Counted from the stretch's first letter, positions 1 through 7,782 are shown. The stretch is 19,097 nucleotides of DNA from Nitrospira bacterium HGW-Nitrospira-1 (GCA_002839535.1 PGYF01000036.1:1-19097), one strand, 5' to 3'. The notes: generated from the letters alone by a model not told the origin. Translations and numbers: made by a program.

Positions 1-30
1 TGGAATGACGGAGGGGGGTCGTGGAATGAC
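1..30 (-). repeat. Edge of a 21-bp tandem repeat array (inverted copy of the array at 7897)
   Basis: Positions 10-30 are the reverse complement of one complete 21-bp unit of the array at 7897-8013, and positions 1-9 are part of a second unit. The complete unit carries the same single-base variant (CGACC instead of CGGCC) as the outermost unit of the other array at 7897-7917. The rest of this array would lie to the left of the window. The two arrays are in opposite orientation, and both variant end units face inward. Confidence 0.85.
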
Positions 31-122
31 ACAAATTAGGAAGCAATTCATTAAAAGGGGCTGATTAGGTAAAATGAAAAGCGGACATTTCTAAATTGGC
101 GTAACAAATTACCGCCGGAATA

Positions 123-150
123 TTGACAATTACCCTTGAGTTTATATATC
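123..150 (+). promoter_or_regulatory. Probable sigma70-type promoter of rplM-rpsI
   Basis: A perfect TTGACA -35 (123-128) is followed after 16 bp by TATATC (145-150). Transcription would start near 157, giving a leader of about 37 nt before rplM. A second TATAAT at 166-171 has no well-spaced -35 and is a weaker alternative. The rest of 31-193 is AT-rich and holds no gene that I can support. Confidence 0.5.
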
Positions 151-193
151 CTATTTATTTCCAACTATAATAAAGGAAGGTTAAAAGCGAAGA

Positions 194-619
194 ATGAAGA
201 CCCGGTTTACTAAAAAAAGTGATATTGACCGCAAATGGTATGTAGTCGACGCCAGGGACGCGGTGCTTGGGAAACTTGCTGTAAAAGTGGCTGTGCATCT
301 CAGAGGCAAGAACAAACCTGTATTCACCCCGAATGCGGACACAGGTGATTTCATAATTGTTATTAATGCCGACAAGATCAAACTCACCGGCAATAAAGTA
401 AACGATAAAGTGTATTACCACCATTCCGGCTATATCGGCGGCATTAAGGCCCAGACAGCAAAGGAACTTCTCGAAAAGAAACCCGAGAAAATCATTGAAA
501 AGGCTGTGTGGGGCATGCTCCCGAAAAACAGGCTGGGCAGGATGATGATAAAAAAATTAAAAGTGTACAGGGGGGCTGAACATCCGCATCAGGCCCAGAC
601 CCCTGAAATATTACAATAA
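194..619 (+). CDS. rplM: 50S ribosomal protein L13
   Basis: This is 50S subunit protein L13, a 23S rRNA-binding protein needed early in large-subunit assembly. At 141 aa it has the usual bacterial length. It shows the family signatures in order: an N-terminal WYVVDA segment followed by GKLA, LRGK and the TGDFIIVINADK stretch, then the KVYYHHSGYIGGIK block in mid-protein, and GMLPKNRLGR..KLKVY..EHPHQAQ near the C-terminus. The ATG at 194 fits the normal MKT start. A purine-rich AAGGAAGG lies at 173-180, rather far upstream (13 nt). It is followed by rpsI after a 9-bp gap, the standard bacterial pair, so L13 and S9 are made together. Nothing looks truncated. Identification is secure. Confidence 0.98.
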   Translation: MKTRFTKKSDIDRKWYVVDARDAVLGKLAVKVAVHLRGKNKPVFTPNADTGDFIIVINADKIKLTGNKVNDKVYYHHSGYIGGIKAQTAKELLEKKPEKIIEKAVWGMLPKNRLGRMMIKKLKVYRGAEHPHQAQTPEILQ

Positions 620-628
620 GGAGTTTAA

Positions 629-1021
629 ATGGCTGAAATTAAATATAACGCTATAGGCAGAAGAAAATCGTCCATTGCCAGAGTAAATATCACTGCAGGG
701 AAAGGCAGGCTTATCGTCAACAGCAAGCCTGTGGATATCTATTTCCCGAGAGAAACCCTGCGTATGATAATCAGGCAGCCGATCGAACTCATCGGGGCAA
801 CAGGCAAACACGATATAACGGCAAAAGTAGACGGCGGCGGGTTGACCGGACAGGCCGGAGCTGTCAGGCTCGGCATTGCAAGGGCCTTTGTAAAGATGGA
901 TGCTGACCTGAGAAGCAAGCTCAAAAAAGAAGGTTTTCTTACAAGAGACCCCAGAGAGGTGGAAAGAAAGAAATACGGCCTTAAAGGCGCAAGAAAACGC
1001 TTCCAGTTCTCAAAGAGATAA
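629..1021 (+). CDS. rpsI: 30S ribosomal protein S9
   Basis: This is 30S subunit protein S9, whose C-terminal tail reaches the P-site tRNA anticodon stem. It is 130 aa, the normal size. Visible signatures are GRRKSSIARV near the N-terminus, RQPIEL, then GGGLTGQAGAVRLGIARA, and the basic C-terminal tail RDPREVERKKYGLKGARKR ending in QFSKR, with the universally conserved terminal SKR. The start ATG has an excellent AAGGAG (618-623) that overlaps the stop codon of rplM, so the two are translationally close-coupled. The pair ends at the intrinsic terminator at 1069-1098. There is no anomaly, and identification is secure. Confidence 0.98.
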   Translation: MAEIKYNAIGRRKSSIARVNITAGKGRLIVNSKPVDIYFPRETLRMIIRQPIELIGATGKHDITAKVDGGGLTGQAGAVRLGIARAFVKMDADLRSKLKKEGFLTRDPREVERKKYGLKGARKRFQFSKR

Positions 1022-1068
1022 GTTTACAACCTGGAGGAGCGGAAGCTCTGAATATAAATTAGATATAG

Positions 1069-1098
1069 GGCCCGTTCTTAAAACGGGCCTTTTCTTTT
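1069..1098 (+). terminator. Intrinsic terminator after rplM-rpsI
   Basis: GGCCCGTT (1069-1076) pairs perfectly with AACGGGCC (1082-1089) around a 5-nt loop, followed by TTTTCTTTT (1090-1098). It lies 48 bp after rpsI and directly before argC. It therefore separates, or attenuates between, the ribosomal and arginine genes. Confidence 0.9.
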
Positions 1099-1114
1099 GG
1101 CTGAAAAGGTGATT

Positions 1115-2179
1115 ATGAGCACAACAAAGAATAATGAAAAACTCAAGGTAGCAATATGCGGCGGTAGCGGGTACACAGGGGTTGAACTCCTGCGAATCCT
1201 TTCAGGACATCCAAAGGTAAAGATAACCGCTGTAACCTCTGAGAAATCAGCCGGCAAAAGCGTCAGCGCCCTATTCCCACACCTCGAGAAATACCGCACT
1301 CTGACTTATGAGCCTTTGAATAAGATCAACCTCCTCGACAAGGCGGATCTTTTTTTCCTTGCCCTTCCGCATGGGGCCTCTCAGGAGGCGGTAAATTTTT
1401 TCGTTGAAAATAAGAAGCGGGTCATTGACCTTTCAGCCGATTACCGGCTTTCAGACCCAACAGTATATCAGGAGTGGTACGGATTGCCGCATAAGCGCCT
1501 TGCTACTCTGAAGAAAGCTGTTTTCGGACTTCCGGAAATATACCGGAGTAAGATCAAAAAGGCAAAGCTCATCGCAAATCCCGGTTGTTATCCGACCAGC
1601 GCCATACTTGGCCTGCTGCCTGCAATTAAAAACAAGCTTGTTGATGTATCATCTCTCATTATTGATTCCAAATCAGGGGCCACCGGCGCAGGGAGAAAGG
1701 CTGATATTGCTGTTTCATTTTGCGAGGTAAATGAGGGTTTTAAAGCCTACGGGATCGGGACGCACAGGCATACCCCGGAGATAGAACAGGAGCTGTCTCT
1801 TGCCGCCGGCAAGAAGATCATGGTGAACTTCACCCCTCATCTGCTGCCTGTTGACAGGGGCATCCTAACGACTATGTATGCAAAGCTATCCCAAAAAACA
1901 GATACCGCATCTGTTCTGCGTATATACAAAAAGATGTATAAGGATGAGCCCTTTGTCTGCGTTTTAGATGAAGGCATATTCCCGAACATCAAGAACGTAA
2001 GGGGAACTAACTACTGCCATATAGGGATAAAGGTTGTCCAGCGCACCGATACGCTGATTATCGTCTCTGCCATAGACAATCTTGTCAAAGGCGCCTCAGG
2101 ACAGGCTGTGCATAACATGAATATCATGATGGGGTTTGGTGAAACAACAGGACTTGAGTCCCTTGCGCTCTTCCCATGA
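1115..2179 (+). CDS. argC: N-acetyl-gamma-glutamyl-phosphate reductase
   Basis: ArgC is the NADPH-dependent reductase that converts N-acetylglutamyl phosphate to N-acetylglutamate semialdehyde, the third step of arginine/ornithine synthesis in the cytoplasm. The product is 354 aa, typical for the type 1 family. The dinucleotide-binding GGSGYTG is at residues 16-22, the catalytic cysteine is C158 in NPGCYPTS, and the conserved histidine motif HRHTPEI begins at 217. I chose ATG 1115, which has AAGGT just upstream, over an in-frame TTG at 1097 that would add six residues but lies inside the T-tract of the preceding terminator. Its stop is followed after 32 bp by the PEBP gene, and argJ comes after that. 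argB and argD are not in the window. Function is secure, and the start fairly so. Confidence 0.96.
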   Translation: MSTTKNNEKLKVAICGGSGYTGVELLRILSGHPKVKITAVTSEKSAGKSVSALFPHLEKYRTLTYEPLNKINLLDKADLFFLALPHGASQEAVNFFVENKKRVIDLSADYRLSDPTVYQEWYGLPHKRLATLKKAVFGLPEIYRSKIKKAKLIANPGCYPTSAILGLLPAIKNKLVDVSSLIIDSKSGATGAGRKADIAVSFCEVNEGFKAYGIGTHRHTPEIEQELSLAAGKKIMVNFTPHLLPVDRGILTTMYAKLSQKTDTASVLRIYKKMYKDEPFVCVLDEGIFPNIKNVRGTNYCHIGIKVVQRTDTLIIVSAIDNLVKGASGQAVHNMNIMMGFGETTGLESLALFP

Positions 2180-2211
2180 GGTCTAACATTAAATTAAGGA
2201 GGAAAGAGAAA

Positions 2212-2769
2212 ATGAAAAGAAGCATGGTAATCACGGCTTTATTATTCGGCCTGTTATTGGGAAATACTGTTTTTGCAGGAGATTTTATACTTAAGAGTCC
2301 TCAACTTCAGCAAGGCAAACAGCTTAATGCAGAACAGGTTTTTTCTGGGTTTGGTTGTACAGGTAAAAATATTTCTCCGGCTTTATACTGGGAAGCGGCG
2401 CCTAAAAATACAAAAAGTTTTGCCGTCACAGTTTATGACCCCGACGCCCCTACGGGCAGCGGCTGGTGGCATTGGATAATTTTTAATATTCCGGCAAATG
2501 TGACCAGCCTGGCTAAAAATGCAGGAGAACCGGCAGCCGGGTTGGCTCCCAGAGGAAGTATTCAAAGTAAAACTGATTTTGGCAAGCCAGGGTATGGTGG
2601 AGCCTGCCCGCCCCAGGGTGATAAACCTCACCGTTATCAATTTACCATATATGCATTAGATATTGAAAAGTTACCGCTTGATGATAATACTTCCGGCGCA
2701 ATGGTTGGTTTTAATTTAAACCAACATGTTTTAGCGAAATCAACGATAACCGTATATTATGCCCGATAA
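2212..2769 (+). CDS. Secreted YbhB/YbcL (PEBP) family protein
   Basis: This is a phosphatidylethanolamine-binding-protein family member of the bacterial YbhB/YbcL type. The physiological ligand of this group is mostly unknown. The 185-aa product begins with a signal peptide (MKRS, a hydrophobic core to about residue 20, then AxA-like NTVFA with cleavage after A22), so it is probably periplasmic. The ligand-pocket motifs are present: DPDAP (76-80), the conserved histidine in WWHWIIFN (H87), and GYGGACPPQG..HRY (127-141). ATG 2212 is favoured over an in-frame ATG at 2176 because AAGGAGG (2196-2202) sits 9 nt upstream and only this start gives a clean signal peptide. It lies between argC and argJ and overlaps argJ by 11 bp. 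Its base composition appears more AT-rich than its neighbours', so it may have been inserted into the arginine operon. Confidence 0.92.
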   Translation: MKRSMVITALLFGLLLGNTVFAGDFILKSPQLQQGKQLNAEQVFSGFGCTGKNISPALYWEAAPKNTKSFAVTVYDPDAPTGSGWWHWIIFNIPANVTSLAKNAGEPAAGLAPRGSIQSKTDFGKPGYGGACPPQGDKPHRYQFTIYALDIEKLPLDDNTSGAMVGFNLNQHVLAKSTITVYYAR

Positions 2770-3943
2770 AACGCCGAAAGGCTTCCTCTTTTCGACTGCT
2801 GAAGCAGCGATCAGGAAACCAGGACGAAAGGACATTGCGCTGATCCTTTCAGAGGTCGAGGCGAATATCGCAGGCGCCTTCACTACAAATACCGTAAAGG
2901 CTGCGCCGGTGAAAATCTGTATGAAAAAAATAAAATCCGGCAAGGGACGCGCAATAGTCGTAAACAGCGGCAACGCAAATGCCTGCACCGGAGCACAGGG
3001 GATAAAGGATGCGAAGGATGTCATCTCTCATATTTCAAAACAGCTTGCAATAAAATCCTCCCTGATCTATCCCTGTTCAACAGGGGTAATAGGAACAGCA
3101 ATGCCGATGGAGAGAGTCCTCCCTGCCATTTCAACATTAACAGAGAATGTCGGCAAATCTTTCCTTGAGGACATCGCAAAGGCGATCATGACGACCGATA
3201 CCTTTCCCAAGATGGTCACAAAAAAGATAAAGATCGGGAATATCATAGGGACAATTTCCGGAATATGCAAAGGCGCAGGAATGATAGCCCCGAATATGGC
3301 GACCATGCTATGTTTTATTCTCACCGACATTGCCGTTGAACAGGGGGTATTGAACAAAACCCTGAAGAGTTCCGTCGGAAAATCCTTCAACCTCATCACT
3401 ATAGACGGCGATATGTCAACAAATGACACGGTTCTCATAATGGCAAACGGGATGCTCGGGAATAAACCTTTAACAGTAAAATCAGAATCGCTTCATGCCT
3501 TCCAAAAGGCCCTTGACGAACTCACCTATGAACTTGCGCGTCTCGTTGTCAAGGATGGAGAAGGCGCAACAAAACTCATCGAGGTGTATGTGAAGGGCAC
3601 ACGGAATGCGTCCGATGCAACCAGGGCAGCCCTTTCGATCGCCAACTCAAGCCTTGTCAAAACAGCCATATACGGAAATGACGCAAACTGGGGTAGGATA
3701 ATGGCAGCGCTCGGATATTCCGGTATCGCCTTCAGGGAAGAGAAAACAGACATCTTCTTTAACAATATCAAGGTGGTAAAAGACGGTCTGGCAAACAATA
3801 AGGACAAGGAAGCCACAGAGACCTTAAGGGCAAAAAACATTAAGATAACTGTTGATCTCCATGCCGGCAGCGCATCCGCAAAGGCGCTCACCTGCGACCT
3901 GACAGAAGAGTATATCCGTATAAACGCTGAATACAGAACCTAG
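2759..3943 (+). CDS. argJ: Glutamate N-acetyltransferase / amino-acid acetyltransferase
   Basis: ArgJ moves the acetyl group from N-acetylornithine to glutamate, recycling acetyl in the arginine pathway. Some members also acetylate glutamate from acetyl-CoA. The 394-aa length is typical. The precursor self-cleaves into alpha and beta chains. The cleavage motif KGAGMIAPNMATML is at 171-184, making T182 the expected new N-terminal nucleophile of the beta chain. The oxyanion-hole segment STGVIGTAMP is at 107-116, and the conserved KDGEGATKL motif and the N-terminal GFLFS..AAIRKPGRKD..L block are also seen. The start ATG lies inside the end of the PEBP gene (11-bp overlap) and has no strong Shine-Dalgarno, so coupling to upstream translation is likely. 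It converges with cooC, leaving 2 bp between stop codons. Confidence 0.96.
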   Translation: MPDKTPKGFLFSTAEAAIRKPGRKDIALILSEVEANIAGAFTTNTVKAAPVKICMKKIKSGKGRAIVVNSGNANACTGAQGIKDAKDVISHISKQLAIKSSLIYPCSTGVIGTAMPMERVLPAISTLTENVGKSFLEDIAKAIMTTDTFPKMVTKKIKIGNIIGTISGICKGAGMIAPNMATMLCFILTDIAVEQGVLNKTLKSSVGKSFNLITIDGDMSTNDTVLIMANGMLGNKPLTVKSESLHAFQKALDELTYELARLVVKDGEGATKLIEVYVKGTRNASDATRAALSIANSSLVKTAIYGNDANWGRIMAALGYSGIAFREEKTDIFFNNIKVVKDGLANNKDKEATETLRAKNIKITVDLHAGSASAKALTCDLTEEYIRINAEYRT

Positions 3944-3945
3944 AG

Positions 3946-4713
3946 TTATCCTATCTTGAACTTGTCAAGAACCGCATAAACAGCCTTCACCGAAGGAGAA
4001 TCCTCGGGCAGTTCGATAATAGCCTTGCCCTGAAGATCGTTTTCAAATACCATTTTATCCTGCGGCACAAGCCCTGCAACCTCAAGCCCGAGTTCCTCTG
4101 CAAGTTTTCTTAGTCCGGGACCTTCATTGCCTGCAACGCGATTGATTACCAGGGCATATTTACAGATATCGAGATTTAGTTCCTTCACCAGTCCGGCTAT
4201 CCTATGTGCTGTTTTTATCCCCCGCACCGTTGGATCGCTCACGATCAAAAGAAGGTCAACCTTGTGTGTGGTCCTTCTGCTGAGGTGCTCCATGCCGGCC
4301 TCATTGTCTATGACCACATAGGAATAGGTCTCTGAGAGCTTGTCCGTATACTTTCTGATAATATTGTTGGCCGCGCAATAACATCCGGGGCCCTCCGGCC
4401 TGCCCATGACCATCAGGTCAAACCCATTTGCCTCGATCAACGACTGCTGGACCTGATAATCAAAGAGCTGTTCCATAGACATTCCGCCGGGTCTTTCGGC
4501 GCCGCTCCGTATCTTCTCAAGAGACTCTTCCCTGAGACGTCCGATCGTTGCATGCACTTCGACTCCCAATGCCTCATGCAGACATGCATTGCTGTCTGCG
4601 TCAACAGCAAGCACAGGCTTTTTCTTCTTTTCAATAAGATACCTGACCGTAAGCCCTGCGATACTGGTCTTGCCGGCGCCGCCCTTCCCTGCCAATGCGA
4701 TTACATATGCCAT
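3946..4713 (-). CDS. cooC: CooC-type nickel-inserting ATPase for CO dehydrogenase maturation
   Basis: CooC/AcsF-type ATPases of the MinD/SIMIBI class help load nickel into the C-cluster of CO dehydrogenase. The 255-aa protein starts with the deviant Walker A GKGGAGKT (residues 9-16). It has DADSNACLHEALG at 38-50 and the diagnostic metal-binding Cys-x-Cys (C111-Y-C113, in GPGCYCAANN) that sits at the dimer interface in characterised CooC. A Walker B-like VVIDNEAGMEHLSRR follows near 134-147. The CxC motif separates it from ParA and MinD relatives. It starts 4 bp after thyX and has no clear Shine-Dalgarno, so it appears co-transcribed and coupled. No CODH/ACS gene is in the window, so the target must lie elsewhere. 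An ATPase serving a different nickel enzyme is a less likely alternative. Confidence 0.9.
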   Translation of the reverse strand: MAYVIALAGKGGAGKTSIAGLTVRYLIEKKKKPVLAVDADSNACLHEALGVEVHATIGRLREESLEKIRSGAERPGGMSMEQLFDYQVQQSLIEANGFDLMVMGRPEGPGCYCAANNIIRKYTDKLSETYSYVVIDNEAGMEHLSRRTTHKVDLLLIVSDPTVRGIKTAHRIAGLVKELNLDICKYALVINRVAGNEGPGLRKLAEELGLEVAGLVPQDKMVFENDLQGKAIIELPEDSPSVKAVYAVLDKFKIG

Positions 4714-4717
4714 TTTA

Positions 4718-5473
4718 TTAAGACTCGTTCAATTTGGATTGCGCAGCCTTGACGCCGTATTTTTTTCTTACGTCCCTGATCTTCCCGCAGGCATACTCGC
4801 CCTCGGGACAGGCCGCATAAAGACATCGCGGCCCTGCCTTGGCAAAAAGGACCGGAGAGACTTTCTTCGCCAGTTTATACATCTCTTCAGCCATCGCCCG
4901 GATTTCCCATTGGGCCCTGTTGCAGCACCGCTGGCTGAAAAAGTGCAGGAGTTCCCGCGCATTCATTGTAACGATTATCTTTGTCTCTGCTGCATTTGGG
5001 AGGACAAACCTCGCGTCCTGGTTTGCGGCTTCCCCGTTAACCCCATGCTCATTGAGCTTTTGCGCTATATGATTGTAGGCCTTCTGCGCCTCTGCCATAA
5101 TGTCTTCAAAATATTTTTTCAGTTGCGGGTCTTTTTTTATTGTCTCCGGAATCAGGTAATCGAAACCTGCCTCTTCGCTCACATACCGCTGCGATTGCTG
5201 GGAATACGATGCAAGCCTGTGCCTGACGAGTTGATGGGAACACGCCCGGGATATCCCCTCAATGGCAAAGGTGAACGATGCATGTTCAATAGGACTCATA
5301 TGCCCCATTTTCATTAATCTTTCGACAAACGCCTTCTGGTCCCTTGTCTCTATCTTCTTCTTTAACGAAGTAATGTCAGAAGGGCTGTAGCAGAGCTTTG
5401 CAGCCATTGCTACGGTCTCCTCCGGGTTCGGCGTATGGCGCAATAAAATTACCTTGAGTCTGGCTTCAGACAT
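4718..5473 (-). CDS. thyX: Flavin-dependent thymidylate synthase
   Basis: ThyX methylates dUMP to dTMP using methylene-THF as carbon donor and reduced FAD as reductant, releasing THF rather than DHF. It is therefore used where dihydrofolate reductase is scarce. The 251-aa product contains the ThyX signature RHR-x7-S exactly (R84-H85-R86 to S94, in RHRLASYSQQS). The N-terminal block holds GHMSPIEH and FAIEGISRACSHQLVRHR, and a second block NARELLHFFSQRCCNRAQWEIR lies near the middle. The C-terminus has a cysteine-containing extension (CLYAACPEGEYACGK) of the kind seen in ThyX proteins of anaerobes. The start is supported by AAGGAG (complement of 5480-5485). It is the first gene of a thyX-cooC pair, so it shares its transcript with a CODH maturation factor. 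Confidence 0.96.
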   Translation of the reverse strand: MSEARLKVILLRHTPNPEETVAMAAKLCYSPSDITSLKKKIETRDQKAFVERLMKMGHMSPIEHASFTFAIEGISRACSHQLVRHRLASYSQQSQRYVSEEAGFDYLIPETIKKDPQLKKYFEDIMAEAQKAYNHIAQKLNEHGVNGEAANQDARFVLPNAAETKIIVTMNARELLHFFSQRCCNRAQWEIRAMAEEMYKLAKKVSPVLFAKAGPRCLYAACPEGEYACGKIRDVRKKYGVKAAQSKLNES

Positions 5474-5554
5474 GGGAATCTCCTTCCTCTCTCTTTGATT
5501 TCATTCTTTGCAGCACAACGGATTTATTGGAGCTTTGGAAATATAATCAAAAAT

Positions 5555-5584
5555 ATAATATGTATCTTCATCGAATTTAGTCAA
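5555..5584 (-). promoter_or_regulatory. Probable promoter of thyX-cooC
   Basis: On the minus strand TTGACT (5584-5579) is separated by 18 bp from TATTAT (5560-5555), about 80 bp ahead of the thyX start. The same six bases (AGTCAA on the plus strand) lie in the -35 area of the divergent promoter for the CNNM gene, so the two promoters are nearly back to back. Confidence 0.5.
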
Positions 5585-5601
5585 ATTCACTTTTTTTCGT
5601 G

Positions 5602-5607
5602 TATAAT
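5602..5607 (+). promoter_or_regulatory. -10 element just ahead of the CNNM gene
   Basis: A perfect TATAAT at 5602-5607 lies only 15 bp before the ATG at 5623. No good -35 is visible at the expected spacing. A start near 5614 would leave a leader of about 9 nt, too short for a Shine-Dalgarno, and none is present. Confidence 0.5.
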
Positions 5608-5622
5608 ACCTATAACTAACCA

Positions 5623-6933
5623 ATGATACTCGAAATACTATTTATCCTGATTTTTATGGTTCTGAACGGTTTTTTTTCTGCATCGGAAATCTCTATCGTT
5701 ACCTCACGAAAATCATTCGTCAGAAATCTTGCGGAAAAAGGCGGATACCGCGCAAACAAATTATTAAAGCTCCAGGCTGAGCCTGACCGGCTTCTCGCCA
5801 CTGTACAGATCGGCGTAACCGTGATGGGGGCCCTTTCATCGGCTATCGGCGGCGCGGCATCTGTTACTACTCTGGAACCGATACTTGCGAATGTTCCGGT
5901 ACCCTTCATCGCAAAAGGCGCCGGAGCCATTTCAATAGGCATTGTGGTCATCGTAATTTCATATCTCACTTTAATCATAGGCGAACTCGTGCCCAAATCC
6001 ATAGCATTAAGAAATCCTGAAAGGGTCGGGCTTTTTGTTGCGGGCCCTATAACATTCATATCCAGAATCTCGTCGTTTTTCGTCACGGTATTGACCGCAA
6101 GCACAAACCTCGTACTGAAGCCCTTCGGGGCAAAGGCTTTCTCCGAGCGCTCGTTCATCAGCGAGGAAGAGATCAAACTCCTTATCGAGGAAGGGACCGA
6201 CAAAGGGATATTCGAGCCTACCGAACATGAGCTGATCCACAGTGTTTTTCGTTTTACCGACATATCAGTAAAGGGCGTCATGGTGCCGGCCACCTCCATG
6301 GTTGCGTTTAATATCAACGAATCGCCCGATTCCATCATCAATACCATTTCGTCAGAGAATTTTTCGCGCTATCCGGTATATGACAAAGACAAATCCGACA
6401 TCAAGGGCATCCTCTACAACAAAGACGTCTTCAATGAGCTGGCATACAAGCGGGAAATATCAATGATCAGGCTTTTGCATAATGCGCTCTTTGTCCCGGA
6501 AACAATGAAAATAAGCACACTCATGCGCGAGATGCAGAAAAAAAGGCAGCACATGGCCATCGTCATAGATGAATATGGGGCTGTCACCGGTCTTGTTACC
6601 ATAGAAGACCTCATTGAAGAAATCGTGGGAGAAATACGCGATGAATATGATACGGAAAGTCCGGTGCAGGTCCTTCAGAACGGGACAATGCTGATCGACG
6701 CCTCACTGGCGATAAGAGATCTCAATGAGGATTACGGCTTCGACATTCCAGAATCAAACGAATACGATACGATCAGCGGATTTCTTATTTCAAATCTCCA
6801 GAGACTGCCTGCTGTCGGTGATAATTACAACACTGAAACAATGAAATTTACTATTGTCACAATGAAGGGGCGTCGTATCCTGAAGCTGAAAGCAGAGCCT
6901 GTTGCCGTCCCGCAGGAAAAAACTGAATCCTAA
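5623..6933 (+). CDS. CNNM/CorC (hemolysin-C-like) CBS-domain membrane protein
   Basis: This is a member of the CNNM/CorC family of inner-membrane proteins implicated in magnesium (sometimes cobalt or sodium) transport. The older name hemolysin reflects early homology calls. At 436 aa it has the standard architecture. A DUF21/CNNM transmembrane domain spans about 1-180 with helices near 3-20, 60-80, 100-120 and 135-160, and includes GELVPKSIALRNPE (120-133). An acidic-helix linker (SEEEIKLLIEEG, 180-191) leads to two CBS motifs at about 215-335 (RYPVYDKDKSDIKGILYNKD and IVIDEYGAVTGLVTIEDLIEE). A C-terminal CorC/HlyC domain spans about 345-425. The ATG has no Shine-Dalgarno. An in-frame ATG at 5656 would cut the first helix and is less likely. 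It converges with panB, 16 bp away. Confidence 0.93.
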   Translation: MILEILFILIFMVLNGFFSASEISIVTSRKSFVRNLAEKGGYRANKLLKLQAEPDRLLATVQIGVTVMGALSSAIGGAASVTTLEPILANVPVPFIAKGAGAISIGIVVIVISYLTLIIGELVPKSIALRNPERVGLFVAGPITFISRISSFFVTVLTASTNLVLKPFGAKAFSERSFISEEEIKLLIEEGTDKGIFEPTEHELIHSVFRFTDISVKGVMVPATSMVAFNINESPDSIINTISSENFSRYPVYDKDKSDIKGILYNKDVFNELAYKREISMIRLLHNALFVPETMKISTLMREMQKKRQHMAIVIDEYGAVTGLVTIEDLIEEIVGEIRDEYDTESPVQVLQNGTMLIDASLAIRDLNEDYGFDIPESNEYDTISGFLISNLQRLPAVGDNYNTETMKFTIVTMKGRRILKLKAEPVAVPQEKTES

Positions 6934-6949
6934 ATTGCATTTTTCCAAT

Positions 6950-7750
6950 TTATTTAAAGCTCTGTTCTTCTGAAGGGAACTCTCCCTTCTCGACTTCCTC
7001 CCTGTATGTTCTTATCGCCTTCAGCGCTTCGTCTTTGAGGTTCGCATAACGTTTAACGAATTTCGGCACAAACCGCTCGAACATCCCGATCACATCATGC
7101 AGCACGAGGACCTGTCCGTCGCAATGCGGGCCGGCGCCTATCCCTATCGTCGGGATCAAAAGCTCTTCGGTGATTTTATGAGCAAGCTTCATGGGTATGG
7201 CCTCAAGCAAAAGGGCAAAGGCGCCGGCGTCCTCAATAATATGCGCTTCCTCGAGCAGCCTCTTTGCAGCCTCCTCTGTCTTGCCCTGCACTTTATAACC
7301 GCCCATTCTATGGATCGCCTGCGGCGTCAGTCCAATATGCGCCATCACAGGGATTTCGGACCTTGTCATCGCCCTGATCTGTTCAGCGACTTCGGCCCCG
7401 CCTTCGAGTTTGATAGCGGAAGCGCCTGCCTCTTTTAAAAACCTTCCGGCGTTCCTGACCGCATCTTCGATACTTGCCTGATAAGACATAAACGGCATAT
7501 CGCCTATGACAATGGCGTTTTTGACTGCCCGGCTTACCATTTTAGTATGATAGATCATCTCATCCATGGTCACCGGCAGGGTGTTGTCGAGTCCCTGCAC
7601 GACCATACCCAGAGAATCACCCACAAGTATCGCATCAATGCCGGCTTCGTCAACTATCTGCGCAAAGGGATAGTCATAAGCAGTGAGCATCGTAATCTTC
7701 CTGCCTTCGGATTTCTTCTTCAAAAAGTCCTGAATGGTTGTCTTCGCCAT
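6950..7750 (-). CDS. panB: 3-methyl-2-oxobutanoate hydroxymethyltransferase
   Basis: PanB transfers the one-carbon unit of 5,10-methylene-THF to ketoisovalerate, giving ketopantoate, the first committed step of pantothenate and CoA synthesis. The 266-aa length is normal. The TIM-barrel active-site residues are in place: magnesium ligands D45 (LVGDSLGM) and D84 (IGDMPFMSY), E116 in KLEGG, and the catalytic glutamate E183 in LLLEAIP. HIGLTPQ and the metal-site/substrate loop MLTAYD at 21-26 also match. A good AAGGAG lies just upstream of the start. It is a single-gene minus-strand unit here, with a TATAAT -10 at 7783-7788. panC and panD are not in the window. Confidence 0.97.
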   Translation of the reverse strand: MAKTTIQDFLKKKSEGRKITMLTAYDYPFAQIVDEAGIDAILVGDSLGMVVQGLDNTLPVTMDEMIYHTKMVSRAVKNAIVIGDMPFMSYQASIEDAVRNAGRFLKEAGASAIKLEGGAEVAEQIRAMTRSEIPVMAHIGLTPQAIHRMGGYKVQGKTEEAAKRLLEEAHIIEDAGAFALLLEAIPMKLAHKITEELLIPTIGIGAGPHCDGQVLVLHDVIGMFERFVPKFVKRYANLKDEALKAIRTYREEVEKGEFPSEEQSFK

Positions 7751-7782
7751 GAGCTTCTCCTTTGCATCAAATTCTTCTGCTG

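Noticed and set aside
4589..5317. Long 242-codon plus-strand frame opposite thyX and cooC
   Set aside because: It is antisense to two well-supported genes, with no recognisable domain and no ribosome site.
5616..6347. 243-codon minus-strand frame opposite the CNNM gene
   Set aside because: It is a shadow of a clear family protein on the other strand, with low-complexity composition.
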